Below are positions 50,700-59,678 of a DNA stretch of 64,000 bases, piece after piece; the stretch's first letter is position 1; each line of letters starts with the position of its first letter. Where the stretch lies: contig OZ242258.1 of the NCBI GenBank assembly GCA_965207025.1, positions 2,976,001-3,040,000 on the forward strand, read 5' to 3'. The notes beneath the pieces were generated by a model that did no database searches, was not told where the DNA came from, and was given only the letters and a program-made list of their open reading frames with translations. A program made the translations under genes and the position numbers. This stretch comes from Bin87 sp034423595 (GTDB taxonomy: Bacteria > Chloroflexota > Dehalococcoidia > Lucifugimonadales > UBA3495).

Positions 50700-50791
50700 C
50701 CGCCGGGATAGCCGCGTGGTTGGATTCCATGCCATCGAGATTGCCACGCTGCGCTCGCAATGACAACTGACGATCAACATACGGAGGAGCG

Positions 50792-51940
50792 ATGGAGCCC
50801 TTTGAGATTGCAATCAGCGACGAGGTGCTGGACGATTTGCGGCTGCGGCTGCGCCTGACCCGCTGGCCCGACGAGATGCCCGGCACCGGCTGGGAGTACG
50901 GTTCCAATCTGGATTACATCAAGGAGTTGTGCGAATACTGGCGGACGGATTTCGACTGGCGCGCGCAGGAAACCCAGCTCAACGCCTTCAATCACTACAA
51001 GTCGGAGGTCGATGGGCTGAGCATCCACTTCATTAAGGAAGATGGGACGGGGCCGAACCCGATGCCGCTGGTGATCACCCACGGCTGGCCCAGCACGTTT
51101 TTCGAGATGACCAAGATCATCCCACTGCTGGCCGACCCGGGCGGCCACGGCGGGGATCCGGCCGACTCCTTCGACGTGGTTGCGCCGTCGCTGCCGGGCT
51201 TCGGGTTCTCGCAAGCATCCCAAGAGCCGGGGATGCAGGTGCAGAAGGTGGCGGATCTGTGGGCCAAGCTGATGACCGAGAACCTGGGCTACCCCAAGTT
51301 TGCGGCGCAGGGCGGCGACATTGGCGCCGGTGTCACGTCGCGTCTCGGCTACGCGCACTCGGACAAGATGATTGGGGTGCACCTGACGTCGATCACGCGG
51401 CCCACTCCCTACCTCGGCCCCGGCTCGCGTCCGCTGACGGAGGCGGAGCAGGCGCACTCGGACCAGCGCGAACGCTGGCAACAGAGCGAGGGCGGGTACA
51501 GCCACATCCAGGGCACCAAGCCGCAGACGCTATCCTACGGACTCAACGACTCCCCCGCCGGCCTGGCCGCATGGATCGTGGAGAAGTACCGGACGTGGAG
51601 CGATTGTCATGGCGACGTGGAAAGCACGTACACAAAGGACGAGTTGCTGACCACTGTTACCATCTACTGGGTGACACAGACCATCGGGTCGTCGGTGCGG
51701 ATGTACAAGGAGAACCAGAGTTCCGTGTGGGAGATGGCGGAGGGCGAAAAGGTGCCCACGCCGGCGGGCATGGCCATGTTCCCCCAGGAGATCGCCAAGC
51801 CGCCGCGCGAGTGGGCGGAACGGTCCTGGGACGTGCGCCGGTGGGTGCAGATGCCCCGGGGCGGCCACTTTGCCGCGCTGGAGGAGCCGGAATTGCTGGC
51901 CCACGAGGTGCGGGAGTTCTTCAAGCCGTTCCGCGGGTGA
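50792..51940 (+). CDS. Epoxide hydrolase, EHN-type
   Basis: 382 residues; ATG at 50792 with GGAGG upstream. An N-terminal EHN domain (LRLRLRLTRWPDEMPGTGWE, YIKELCEYWRTDFDWRAQE) precedes the alpha/beta-hydrolase. Oxyanion motif ITHGWPSTFFEM; nucleophile Asp in AAQGGDIGAGV; lid Tyr in the VEKYRTW region; catalytic His in PRGGHFAALEEPE. Opens an epoxide to a diol; substrate unknown but the neighbourhood is aromatic or terpenoid catabolism. Confidence 0.92.
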   Translation: MEPFEIAISDEVLDDLRLRLRLTRWPDEMPGTGWEYGSNLDYIKELCEYWRTDFDWRAQETQLNAFNHYKSEVDGLSIHFIKEDGTGPNPMPLVITHGWPSTFFEMTKIIPLLADPGGHGGDPADSFDVVAPSLPGFGFSQASQEPGMQVQKVADLWAKLMTENLGYPKFAAQGGDIGAGVTSRLGYAHSDKMIGVHLTSITRPTPYLGPGSRPLTEAEQAHSDQRERWQQSEGGYSHIQGTKPQTLSYGLNDSPAGLAAWIVEKYRTWSDCHGDVESTYTKDELLTTVTIYWVTQTIGSSVRMYKENQSSVWEMAEGEKVPTPAGMAMFPQEIAKPPREWAERSWDVRRWVQMPRGGHFAALEEPELLAHEVREFFKPFRG

Positions 51941-51964
51941 ACGGTTTGCGGTTTGTTCAACGAT

Positions 51965-52045
51965 GTAGGGGCGGGTTTGAAACCCGCCCCTACGGGCGTG
52001 TGGGTGGTTGGTACGTTGTAGGGGCGAATGATTATTCGCCCCTAC
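51965..52045. repeat. Two adjacent palindromic repeats (family B then family A copy 4)
   Basis: GTAGGGGCGGGTTTGAAACC closing with CGCCCCTAC at 51965-51993, then the family A hairpin at 52018-52045. Both share GTAGGGGCG/CGCCCCTAC ends with different centres. Confidence 0.85.
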
Positions 52046-52157
52046 GCGGTTGATGGGCGTGACCGGAGCGACATGGGCAACCGACAGCGTTCCGTTTTCG
52101 AGGATGTCCAACAGGCGGACGTGAAACGCAAGCGGGCGATGGAATTGTGAAGGATCC

Positions 52158-52192
52158 CCCTCACCCCAACCCTCTCCCACCAGGGGAGAGGG
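52158..52192. repeat. CCCTCACCC-type palindromic repeat (family D)
   Basis: CCCTCACCCCAACCCTCTCC followed by CACCAGGGGAGAGGG, located just after the LigB-like gene end. Other copies at 58212-58246 and, within a gene, at 37202-37236. Confidence 0.85.
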
Positions 52193-52207
52193 AGTTTTGC
52201 GTCGCCC

Positions 52208-53254
52208 CTACTTGAACACGGCGAGGCACTTGGTGGAGTTGAAGATGTAGGTTTCGTACCAGTCCACGATGTCGGCCTTGTAGCCGAGCTCGTCCACGGC
52301 GCCGACTAGGCAGGCCCAGTTGAGGAGTTCCTGCTGGCCGGCGTCCTCGATTTGCTCGGTGGAGATGCGCGCCCAGGCCTGATAGTCGCCGTCCTTCATC
52401 TCGGCGAACCGCGCGCGGTCGGACTCGATGTCGGGGTACAACCAGTGGTGCTTCTCGGTGAGGAAGGCGTGGGACCATGAGGAAGACGCGATGAGCGCGA
52501 CGCGGTAGGGCGATTCCTTGATGGCCTGCGCGGCGGCCTTGCCGATCTCCATGCAGCGCTTGGGCGACGGGCCGGGCGGGTCCGGATCCGGCGAGTGCTC
52601 GACGCTGCCGCCACGATTGCGGATGACGCGGCTACCGTAGCAGTTGACCAGCATAGGCACAACGGGGTAGTCGAACCCCTGACGGTCGTAGTCCAGGTAC
52701 AGGATGGTGTTAAGGATGGCGTGGCCAAGGCCCGGCTCGTGCAGCGGCTGGTAGGCGTAGGCCATGTCCACGCCCCGGTCGATCATGCCGGACACCAGGG
52801 AGCGCGCGCCGTCCTTGTGTCCCTGGTACTTGAAGGTGGTGCCCGCCGGTTCGTCCCAGACGTTGCGCCGGGTGGCGTGGCCCGCTTCGCCGAAGGGCCG
52901 ACACTCAAACTCGTCGTAGGCCAGCACGCAGAAGGGCGGGATGATGTCCTCGCGGAAGTTCTCGTACTGGTCGTCGCCCCAGATCACCACGAAGTCGGGG
53001 TTGAAGGCGTCCAGCTCCTTGCGCAGCTTGCGGAAGCCGGCGACCATTCGCTCACGCAGGCGCACCGCCGAGGCATAGCCCTCGTCCTCGCCGTACTCGA
53101 TGCGCATGGGTTCCGGCCAGTTGGAGGGGTTCTTCATCTCCGCCGGCACGTTGTCGTTGGTGCGCAGGGTGCGCTTGAGGGATGACTCGCCGTCCTCGTC
53201 GGGCCGGATGAACGACGGGGAGTGGGTCAGTCCCAAGCCAAGTATTTCTGCCAT
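52208..53254 (-). CDS. LigB-type class III extradiol dioxygenase-like protein, paralogue 1
   Basis: 348 residues. LigB-like features: GLGLTHSPSF with the first metal His, WGDDQYENFREDIIPPFC, GVDMAYAYQPLHEPGLGHA, and IASSSWSHAFLTEKHHW with the later His residues. Very close to its neighbour at 53367 over the full length without gaps. Probably cleaves or handles a catechol-like substrate with non-haem iron. The two may form a heteromer or act on different substrates. Confidence 0.82.
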   Translation of the reverse strand: MAEILGLGLTHSPSFIRPDEDGESSLKRTLRTNDNVPAEMKNPSNWPEPMRIEYGEDEGYASAVRLRERMVAGFRKLRKELDAFNPDFVVIWGDDQYENFREDIIPPFCVLAYDEFECRPFGEAGHATRRNVWDEPAGTTFKYQGHKDGARSLVSGMIDRGVDMAYAYQPLHEPGLGHAILNTILYLDYDRQGFDYPVVPMLVNCYGSRVIRNRGGSVEHSPDPDPPGPSPKRCMEIGKAAAQAIKESPYRVALIASSSWSHAFLTEKHHWLYPDIESDRARFAEMKDGDYQAWARISTEQIEDAGQQELLNWACLVGAVDELGYKADIVDWYETYIFNSTKCLAVFK

Positions 53255-53283
53255 GATTGGCCTCCTTATCTATATCAATACAA

Positions 53284-53367
53284 CCGTCATTCCGGCGAAA
53301 GCCGGAATCCAGGGGTGCGGGCGGGTTTGAAACCCGCCCCTACGCGGGCAACCACGAGGGTTGCCCC
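53284..53367. repeat. Cluster of three hairpin repeats between the dioxygenase paralogues
   Basis: Family C in reverse orientation (53284-53312), family B (53318-53343) and a third stem GGGCAACC/GGTTGCCC (about 53347-53367), which overlaps the end of the upstream paralogue. Confidence 0.75.
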
Positions 53368-54413
53368 TACTTGAAGATGGCCAGGCACTTGTTGGAGTTG
53401 AAGACGTAGGTTTCCACGTAGTCCAGGATCTCCGGCTTGTAGTCCAGGGTGTCCATGGCGCCGGCGAGGCACATCCAGTTGAGCATTTCCTGCTGGCCGG
53501 CGTCCTCCACCTGGTCGGTGGAGATGCGGCTCCACGCCTGGTAGTCGCCGACCTTGAGCTCCTCGAAGCGGGCGCGGTCGGACTCGACGTCGGGCCACAG
53601 CCAGTAATTCTTCTCCACCAGGAAGGCGTGGGACCAGGACGACGACGCGATGAGGGCGACACGATACGGCGAGTCCTTCAGCGTCTTGGCGGTCGCGGCG
53701 CCGACCTGCATGCAGCGCCTGGGCGACGGGCCGGGCGGGTCGGGATCCGGCAGGTACTCGATGGCGCCGCCCCGGTTGCGGATGACGCGGCTGCCGTAGC
53801 AGTTGACCAGCATGGGGACCACGGGATAGTCAAACCCCTTGCGGTCGTAGTCCAGGTAGAGCAGGGTGTTGAGCACGGCGTGGCCGAGACCCGGCTGGTG
53901 GAGCGGCTGGTAGGCGTAGGCCATGTCCACGCCATGGTCGATCAAGCCGGACACCAACTCGGTGGCCGCTTTTTTGTTGCCCTGGTACGTGAAGGTGGTT
54001 CCCGCCGGCTCGTTCCAGACGTTGCGCCGGCCGGCGTGGCCTTCCACACCGAAGGGCTGGCACTCGAAGTCGTCGTAGGCCAGGACGCAGAAGGGCGGGA
54101 TGATGTCCTCGCGGAAGTTCTCGTACTGGTCGTCGCCCCAGATGACGACGAAGTCGGGGTTGAAGGCGTCCAGCTCCTCGCGGATACGGCGGAAGCCGGC
54201 GACCAGGCGGGCGCGGTGCTCCAGCGACGACGCGTAGCCTTCGTCCTCGCCGTACTCGATGCGCATGGGTTCGGGCCACGCGCTGGGGTTCTTCATCTCC
54301 TCGGGCACGTTCTTGTTGTTATTCAGAGTGCGCTTGAGGGGGATGTTCTTGTCTTCATCCGGCCCGATCAAGGGTGGGTAGTGCGTAAGGCCAAGGCCCA
54401 GGATTTCTGCCAT
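53367..54413 (-). CDS. LigB-type class III extradiol dioxygenase-like protein, paralogue 2
   Basis: 348 residues; ATG at 54413 with AGGAG upstream. Same motifs as paralogue 1: GLGLTHYPPL, WGDDQYENFREDIIPPFC, ASSSWSHAFLVEKNYW. Differences concentrate in the first 75 residues and around 150-160 (GNKKAATELVSGL versus GHKDGARSLVSGM), where substrate loops would lie. A recent tandem duplication is the simplest reading. Confidence 0.82.
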   Translation of the reverse strand: MAEILGLGLTHYPPLIGPDEDKNIPLKRTLNNNKNVPEEMKNPSAWPEPMRIEYGEDEGYASSLEHRARLVAGFRRIREELDAFNPDFVVIWGDDQYENFREDIIPPFCVLAYDDFECQPFGVEGHAGRRNVWNEPAGTTFTYQGNKKAATELVSGLIDHGVDMAYAYQPLHQPGLGHAVLNTLLYLDYDRKGFDYPVVPMLVNCYGSRVIRNRGGAIEYLPDPDPPGPSPRRCMQVGAATAKTLKDSPYRVALIASSSWSHAFLVEKNYWLWPDVESDRARFEELKVGDYQAWSRISTDQVEDAGQQEMLNWMCLAGAMDTLDYKPEILDYVETYVFNSNKCLAIFK

Positions 54414-54643
54414 TTCGTCATCTCCTAAAATAGGCGTGGCCGGTATTAGGTATAAGCGTGGCGCAGGCGGTGTGTGATGGCGGTATTTTGCGTGGGGATT
54501 GGGGTGGTGTCAACCGGGCGGGCGTTCACGGGTACAGAACTAGTTCTTACATCGATGCACAGGATAAACAGGATGATGCGGATGGTGTCTGCTAGAATTG
54601 CAAGGAACGATGAGAAGGCGACTCCCGTTGAGGAGCGTTCATA
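54414..54643. other. Intergenic region before the ATPase pair, with family F repeat
   Basis: Contains ACATCGATGCACAGGATAAA followed by CAGGATGATG (about 54551-54580), the same unit found inside the two MITE-like elements at 61845 and 63373. No gene seen. Confidence 0.5.
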
Positions 54644-56152
54644 ATGGCTGCGACAAACGACGAGAAACCCCTGGAATTATCAGTCCGCAATTTCGGGCCC
54701 ATCGCCGAGGGTCGGATTGAGTTGCGCCCGTTCACGGTGTTCGTGGGGCCGAGCAACACGGGTAAGTCGTACCTGGCGACGCTGATTTATGCGTTGCACC
54801 AGTTCTTCCATAGCTACCCTGTTATCGACTCGCCCGGGCGCAGGCTTCCGTTCGAAAAGCCGCTCGGCTCGGTTTTTGTGCAACTGGAAAAACCCGCTCT
54901 GTCCGAGGACGACATTGCTAGCATTTATGATTGGGCTGGCAAAATCGCCGTGCGCCAAGACATTGGCGAGTTACAACCGTCTGCTTCATGTGAAGTACCG
55001 GATGCGATTGCCGGGCTGGTTCATTCCACAATCGATGCCATTAATCGCCATGGCCTGCTTTTCGACAGTGAAATTGTACGATGCTTCGGGATCGACAAAT
55101 CCGAAAGCCTGGCCCGCTATGCCAACGACGTCAAGGCAGGGTTTTCCTTGCAAAGCAAAACCGCTGACACGCAGCGGAACGCCAGTCGCTTCAAATACGA
55201 GGTTGGGACAAGCCGGCAAAACACCAACATGGTCGTTTCAATTCCGCAAGGCGTGCCGCTGAGATTCACGCCGAGTAGTCTAACCCGCTGGCACTCTGAC
55301 ACACCTGAATACGATGCGCGGTTGATTCTTCATAGTGTAGCCAGCGACGTTATCACTAACAGCACCGGCCCCTTAAGCCAGCCGGCCCAATATCTGCTCA
55401 CCAGCCGCGCCAACTTGATGCACACCCACCAGACAATAGTGCAGTCGTTAATAGCGGGCGCATCGCAGCCATCGACAGCCCCGACATTCTCCGGTCTCTT
55501 GGGGGACTTTCTGGAGCGAATCGTCGGTTTAGGCAATCAGCGAAACCAACGAGAAGCGTCGGACTATCCGCTCGCGCTGGATCTGGAGCGGAACGTAGTA
55601 GGCGGCGACATTCGCATTGCGAGCAATCCGGTCGGCTATCCGGAATTCCTGTACCGGCCCTACGGCTGGGAGCGAGATATGCAACTGGCGAACACTTCGT
55701 CAATGGTCTCTGAAAACGCCCCCGTCGTCCTCTACCTCCGCCACGTCGTCCAGCCCGGAGACACGCTCATTATCGAGGAGCCAGAATCTCACCTGCATCC
55801 TGCCATGCAGGTTGAGTTGACGCGGTTGCTGGCGGCGGCGGTCAAGGCTGGGATACGCATCATCATCACGACGCATAGCGAGTGGATATTGGAGGAGCTT
55901 GCGAACCTGGTGCTGATGTCGGAGCTCCCCGAGGACCGTCGTGATGGTCTTGACGGAGACGGCCTTGCTCTGACTCCCGAGGAACTTGGCGTCTGGTCTT
56001 TTCAACCTACCGAGGACGGGTCGATAGTGGAGGAGTTGCGCTTCGACGAAGAGGTGGGCAAGTTCCCATCCGATGCAGGGTTGGTTACGACCGAACTCTA
56101 CAACCGTTACGCGAGAATATTCAATAGAATTGAGCGGCTGAGGGAGGAATAA
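54644..56152 (+). CDS. AAA ATPase of the OLD/ABC-like (AAA_15/AAA_21) type, candidate defence gene
   Basis: 502 residues. LSVRNFGPIAEGRIELRPFT then Walker A GPSNTGKS (residues 35-42); a 300-residue insert with helical and beta segments; ABC-type Walker B and D-loop LIIEEPESHLHPAMQVEL near 378-395; H-loop IITTHSEWILEEL. No TOPRIM, HNH or other effector domain follows, so the partner gene may be the effector. The stop overlaps the next start (TAATG). Codon use is less GC-biased than in the neighbours, suggesting acquisition. Confidence 0.85.
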   Translation: MAATNDEKPLELSVRNFGPIAEGRIELRPFTVFVGPSNTGKSYLATLIYALHQFFHSYPVIDSPGRRLPFEKPLGSVFVQLEKPALSEDDIASIYDWAGKIAVRQDIGELQPSASCEVPDAIAGLVHSTIDAINRHGLLFDSEIVRCFGIDKSESLARYANDVKAGFSLQSKTADTQRNASRFKYEVGTSRQNTNMVVSIPQGVPLRFTPSSLTRWHSDTPEYDARLILHSVASDVITNSTGPLSQPAQYLLTSRANLMHTHQTIVQSLIAGASQPSTAPTFSGLLGDFLERIVGLGNQRNQREASDYPLALDLERNVVGGDIRIASNPVGYPEFLYRPYGWERDMQLANTSSMVSENAPVVLYLRHVVQPGDTLIIEEPESHLHPAMQVELTRLLAAAVKAGIRIIITTHSEWILEELANLVLMSELPEDRRDGLDGDGLALTPEELGVWSFQPTEDGSIVEELRFDEEVGKFPSDAGLVTTELYNRYARIFNRIERLREE

Positions 56153-56658
56153 TGCCCGCAACTGCGGTCGAGGCAGTTAGAGCGCAAACCGATCCAGGAT
56201 GCCAAACGACGAGTTGTAGCGACAGTGGCTGTTCATTGTCTTTAGCAGGCATACCGACTCCCAACGTGCTGATCCAAATAGATGCGCCTACCTTCGGAGT
56301 TCGCAATGGTCAATGGCGTCTTCCCGATGACCAACGGCGTTGCGATTATTTGTATGTTGGGGGCGACGACGCCGGCGGTGGCCCTTGGGTCGTTCCGGTC
56401 GAATTGACCACCGGCCGTAAGGAAGTCAGCGATTTCGTGGCGCAGATTGGGGGCGGGATACTTGTTGCGGACGAGTTGCTCCCGGAAGGCATTCATTACA
56501 GGTTTAGTCCTGTAGGCGGTTGCCGCCCCAGGTTGGTGGGGCGAGGTGTATCTGACGAATTGAGGAAGCCCGGCAATCGAGTGAATTTCCGAGGAGATCG
56601 GCAAAATATCCGTTTGGTAGAATGCGGCACTCGGCTAACCGATAACCTGACTGACTAA
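56152..56658 (+). CDS. Small partner of the ATPase, possible PD-(D/E)XK-like effector
   Basis: 168 residues, translationally coupled to the ATPase. Cys-rich N-terminus (CQTTSCSDSGCSLSLAGIP). Central QRRCDYLYVGGDD, then WVVPVELTTGRKEVSDFVAQ, then HYRFSPVGGC; C-terminal QNIRLVECGTRL. The Asp-x(n)-Glu-Leu-Thr spacing resembles a PD-(D/E)XK core with Thr in place of Lys. That fold guess is mine and weak; the strict coupling to the ATPase is what the sequence shows. Confidence 0.6.
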   Translation: MPATAVEAVRAQTDPGCQTTSCSDSGCSLSLAGIPTPNVLIQIDAPTFGVRNGQWRLPDDQRRCDYLYVGGDDAGGGPWVVPVELTTGRKEVSDFVAQIGGGILVADELLPEGIHYRFSPVGGCRPRLVGRGVSDELRKPGNRVNFRGDRQNIRLVECGTRLTDNLTD

Positions 56659-56756
56659 TCTATCTCCCAAACCGTTCCGGTGTTTTGTGGTATGCTTCTT
56701 GCCGCGCCGGTGCATCGCCGGCGCGTACACTGTTTGCAAACCCAGGAGGCCCGGCT

Positions 56757-57443
56757 TTGTACCAGACCGTCAGCGACGCTACCCTGCAAGCCCTTGCCAA
56801 GATTGACTCGCCCAGCATCTGCAACGCCATTGAGGGGTTCAACTTCCGGCCCAAGAACTCCGGCTTCATGCTGCCGGAGATCAAGACGGTGTTCCAGGAT
56901 TTTCCGCCCATCGTCGGCTATGCCGTAACCGGCGTGATCTCCGCCAACCGTCCCGAGGGGCGCAGCGTGCCACGCGAGGACTGGTGGGATCTGATCGTAT
57001 CGGTGCCGGAACCGCGCTTCATCGTGCTGCACGACATTGATAACCCGCCGCTGGGCGCGTACTGGGGCGAGGTGCAGTCCAACATCCACAAAGCACTGGG
57101 CGCCCTGGCCGTCGCCACCGATGGCACCGTGCGCGACCTTGACGAAGTGCGCGAGTTGGGCTTCCAGTTCTTCGCCAAGGAAGTGTCGGTGTCGCACGCC
57201 TACGTACACATGGTTGACATGGGCATCCCCATCGACGTGGGCGGACTGACCGTTTCCACCGGCGACCTGCTGCACGGCGACAAGCACGGCGTGACCAACA
57301 TTCCCTTCGAGCTGGCCGACCGGATTCCCGACATGGTGGCGACCATCGCCGACTACGAGCAGAAGACCATCGGCCTGTGCCAGTCGCCCGACTTTTCCCT
57401 GGAAGCCTTGAAGGAAGTCGCCAAGATTACCCGCCCCTACTAG
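56757..57443 (+). CDS. RraA-like family protein (aldolase type)
   Basis: 228 residues from a TTG at 56757, behind AGGAGG seven bases away; the ATG at 56685 lacks a ribosome site. IDSPSICNAIEGFNFRP, WGEVQSNIHKALGALAVATD and GTVRDLDEVRELGFQFFAKE match the RraA/HMG-aldolase fold, where GxxxxxxA and DGxxRD bind the metal-oxaloacetate-like substrate. Probably an aldolase in ring-cleavage catabolism rather than an RNase E regulator. Confidence 0.85.
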   Translation: MYQTVSDATLQALAKIDSPSICNAIEGFNFRPKNSGFMLPEIKTVFQDFPPIVGYAVTGVISANRPEGRSVPREDWWDLIVSVPEPRFIVLHDIDNPPLGAYWGEVQSNIHKALGALAVATDGTVRDLDEVRELGFQFFAKEVSVSHAYVHMVDMGIPIDVGGLTVSTGDLLHGDKHGVTNIPFELADRIPDMVATIADYEQKTIGLCQSPDFSLEALKEVAKITRPY

Positions 57444-57460
57444 AGGCCGAGTCGCATAAC

Positions 57461-58204
57461 ATGAGCGCACGCAGAATACTTGCCATTTGCCTGGTTTCAG
57501 CCCTCACGGCGCTGGTGGTTGCGGGCTGCGGGTTTATCCCAAATCCCACGGCCCCCCAACCTGAGGAACCCACGGCCGCTCCGGCTGCCGCAACCCAGAT
57601 ACCCCAGGCAACTCAGATTGTTGACACCAGCGCGGCGTCCTCAGAATCGGGAGCGTCCACACCCGAGGTCATGGTGAACCAGGGCCACTCGGTGAAACAG
57701 TGGTCTTCGCCGCCTCCGTTGACCATCGACCCGGCGGCGTCCTACACCGCCGTGCTGAACACGTCGGCCGGTACGATCACGGTGGAACTCCTGGCCGGAG
57801 AAGCGCCCAACACGGTGAACAACTTTGTTTTCCTGGCGCGGCAAGGTTTCTATGACAACGTGATCTTCCACCGCACCATCGAGGGGTTCATGATCCAGGG
57901 CGGCGACCCCACCGGCACCGGCGGGGGCGGACCCGGGTATCGCTTCGCCGACGAGCCGGTGCAGCGCCCGTACTCACGGGGCGTGCTGGCGATGGCCAAC
58001 GCCGGGCCCAACACCAACGGCAGCCAGTTCTTCATCATGCACGCCGACTACCCGCTGCCCCCCAACTACACCATCTTCGGGCAGGCGGTGGCGGGCTTGG
58101 AAACCATCGACGCGATTGCCACCGCCCCGACTCTGCCCGGTGGTGAGGGTTCGACGCCGGAGAACCCGGTGGTGATTCAGTCGGTGGAGATAGTCGGCCC
58201 CTAG
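57461..58204 (+). CDS. Cyclophilin-type peptidyl-prolyl isomerase lipoprotein
   Basis: 247 residues from the ATG at 57461. Lipoprotein signal RRILAICLVSALTALVVAGC, Cys at about 21, followed by a Pro/Thr/Ala-rich linker of 85 residues. The cyclophilin domain shows NTSAGTITVELLAGEAPNTV, FYDNVIFHRTIEGFMIQGGD and NGSQFFIMHADYPLPPNYTI, with the catalytic Arg in FHR. Extracytoplasmic, membrane-anchored folding helper. Confidence 0.93.
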   Translation: MSARRILAICLVSALTALVVAGCGFIPNPTAPQPEEPTAAPAAATQIPQATQIVDTSAASSESGASTPEVMVNQGHSVKQWSSPPPLTIDPAASYTAVLNTSAGTITVELLAGEAPNTVNNFVFLARQGFYDNVIFHRTIEGFMIQGGDPTGTGGGGPGYRFADEPVQRPYSRGVLAMANAGPNTNGSQFFIMHADYPLPPNYTIFGQAVAGLETIDAIATAPTLPGGEGSTPENPVVIQSVEIVGP

Positions 58205-58211
58205 GGACACC

Positions 58212-58246
58212 CCCTCACCCCAACCCTCTCCCGCGAGGGGAGAGGG
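58212..58246. repeat. CCCTCACCC-type palindromic repeat (family D)
   Basis: CCCTCACCCCAACCCTCTCC followed by CGCGAGGGGAGAGGG, 8 bases after the cyclophilin stop; may act as terminator. Confidence 0.85.
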
Positions 58247-58272
58247 AGCATGGTCCCAGACGAGGGAGCGAT

Positions 58273-59091
58273 ATGGCTTTTGAAACGTTGTTGTACGATG
58301 AGCGCGACGGGATTGGTTATCTGACTCTGAACCGCCCCGAGAAGCTGAATGCCCTCAGCCCGACGTTGATTTCCGAGTTCCGCGAGGCGATGGAGGCCAT
58401 CGAGGCGGACCCGGACGTGCGGGTGGTGATCTTGACCGGAGCGGGCCGGGCGTTTTCCGCCGGGTTTGACATTGAGAGCGAGGCCAGCGGGCCGAGTGGG
58501 GAGCCGCTATCGGTGGATGGCCGGCGTTCGCGGCTCAAGCACAACATCGAGACGTTCCTCATGGTATGGAACCTGAGCAAGCCGGTGATCGCGGCCGTCA
58601 ACGGGTACGCGCTGGGCGGCGCGTGCGAGCTGGTGCAGGTGTGCGACGTCAAGATCGCGTCGGACCGGGCCATGCTGGGAGAGCCGGAGATACGGCTGGG
58701 CTACGGCGCGCCCTTCCTGATCACGCCGTACTCGCTGAACCTGGCGCTGGCGAAAGAGATGATGCTCACCGGCGACATCGTCGACGCGCACGAGGCGGCG
58801 CGCATCGGCATGGTGAACCGGGTGGCGCCCCACGAAAACCTGATGGCGGAGTGCGAACGGGTGGCGCAGAAGATGCGGGGCATCTCGGCCATAGGCATCA
58901 AGACGACCAAGCTGTCGGTGAACCGCGCCCTGGAATCCGCAGGGTTCCTGTCGGCGCTCAATCACAACCTGGAGTTGATGACGCAGTTCGACACGGCGGA
59001 CACGCCGGAGCATGCCGAGTTCGCCCGCATCCGTGAGGAAAGCGGACTGCGGGCCGCCCTGGAGTGGAGCCGCTCGCGGTTTCCTGATTAG
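58273..59091 (+). CDS. Enoyl-CoA hydratase/isomerase family protein
   Basis: 272 residues. Crotonase fold: YLTLNRPEKLNALSPTLISE, ILTGAGRAFSAGFDIESEAS (first oxyanion site), VIAAVNGYALGGACELVQVC (second), and AMLGEPEIRLGYGAP with a catalytic-Glu candidate. C-terminal SALNHNLELMTQFDTADTPE trimerisation helices. Converges on the coiled-coil gene with a four-base overlap. Confidence 0.93.
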   Translation: MAFETLLYDERDGIGYLTLNRPEKLNALSPTLISEFREAMEAIEADPDVRVVILTGAGRAFSAGFDIESEASGPSGEPLSVDGRRSRLKHNIETFLMVWNLSKPVIAAVNGYALGGACELVQVCDVKIASDRAMLGEPEIRLGYGAPFLITPYSLNLALAKEMMLTGDIVDAHEAARIGMVNRVAPHENLMAECERVAQKMRGISAIGIKTTKLSVNRALESAGFLSALNHNLELMTQFDTADTPEHAEFARIREESGLRAALEWSRSRFPD

Positions 59092-59672
59092 TCCTGGCTT
59101 TCCGGCGGTTCGTTGCCGTTACTCCGCCGCGCCAATCTGGTGATGGTATCCAGCAAGGCCTGCTGGGTGGAGAGGAATATCTGACGTTCTTCCGCTTCCC
59201 GCAGACGGCGCTCGTCCGCTTCCTGCTGACGACGCTCCGCTTCCTGCTGACGACGTTCCGCTTCCTCCCGGCGGTCTGAGCGAATTTCGTTGAACATCTC
59301 GGTGAGCAAGGCGAAGGTCTCATCGTTACGCTTGCGCTGCTCGGCGATCTGTTCGGCGAGGTGCTGTTCGGCAGCCTGCCGCGCTTCGCGTTCCTCGTTA
59401 ATCATTCTGCGCATCATAGCTCTGTCGTAACCTCCCTTGAGTGCGCCCGCGGCCAGCGCGGCGCCCCCGGATTGCAGAAGGATTTCCACGGTGATGTAAC
59501 GGGCGACGATGCCCGGATTGCATATCCCATTGGCAGCTGCGGTCGCCGTGCACTCCGGCTTGGTGAAGTGCCATACCAGCCACACGGCGACCCCGGTGGC
59601 AAGACCCATGCAGATTGGGACGGCCCAATCCGCCGCAAAATCGCTCACCCGTTGCCGAGCGCTGTGCCACAT
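59088..59672 (-). CDS. Membrane protein with Glu/Arg/Gln-repeat coiled coil
   Basis: 194 residues; ATG at 59672. One clear membrane helix near the N-terminus (WAVPICMGLATGVAVWLVW) and a second amphipathic stretch (VEILLQSGGAALAAGALKGG). From residue 88 a long coiled coil with near-repeat EAERRQQEAERRQQEADERR. The repeat is also perfect at DNA level, so copy number may vary. Function unknown. Confidence 0.65.
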   Translation of the reverse strand: MWHSARQRVSDFAADWAVPICMGLATGVAVWLVWHFTKPECTATAAANGICNPGIVARYITVEILLQSGGAALAAGALKGGYDRAMMRRMINEEREARQAAEQHLAEQIAEQRKRNDETFALLTEMFNEIRSDRREEAERRQQEAERRQQEADERRLREAEERQIFLSTQQALLDTITRLARRSNGNEPPESQD

Positions 59673-59678
59673 GAATCG

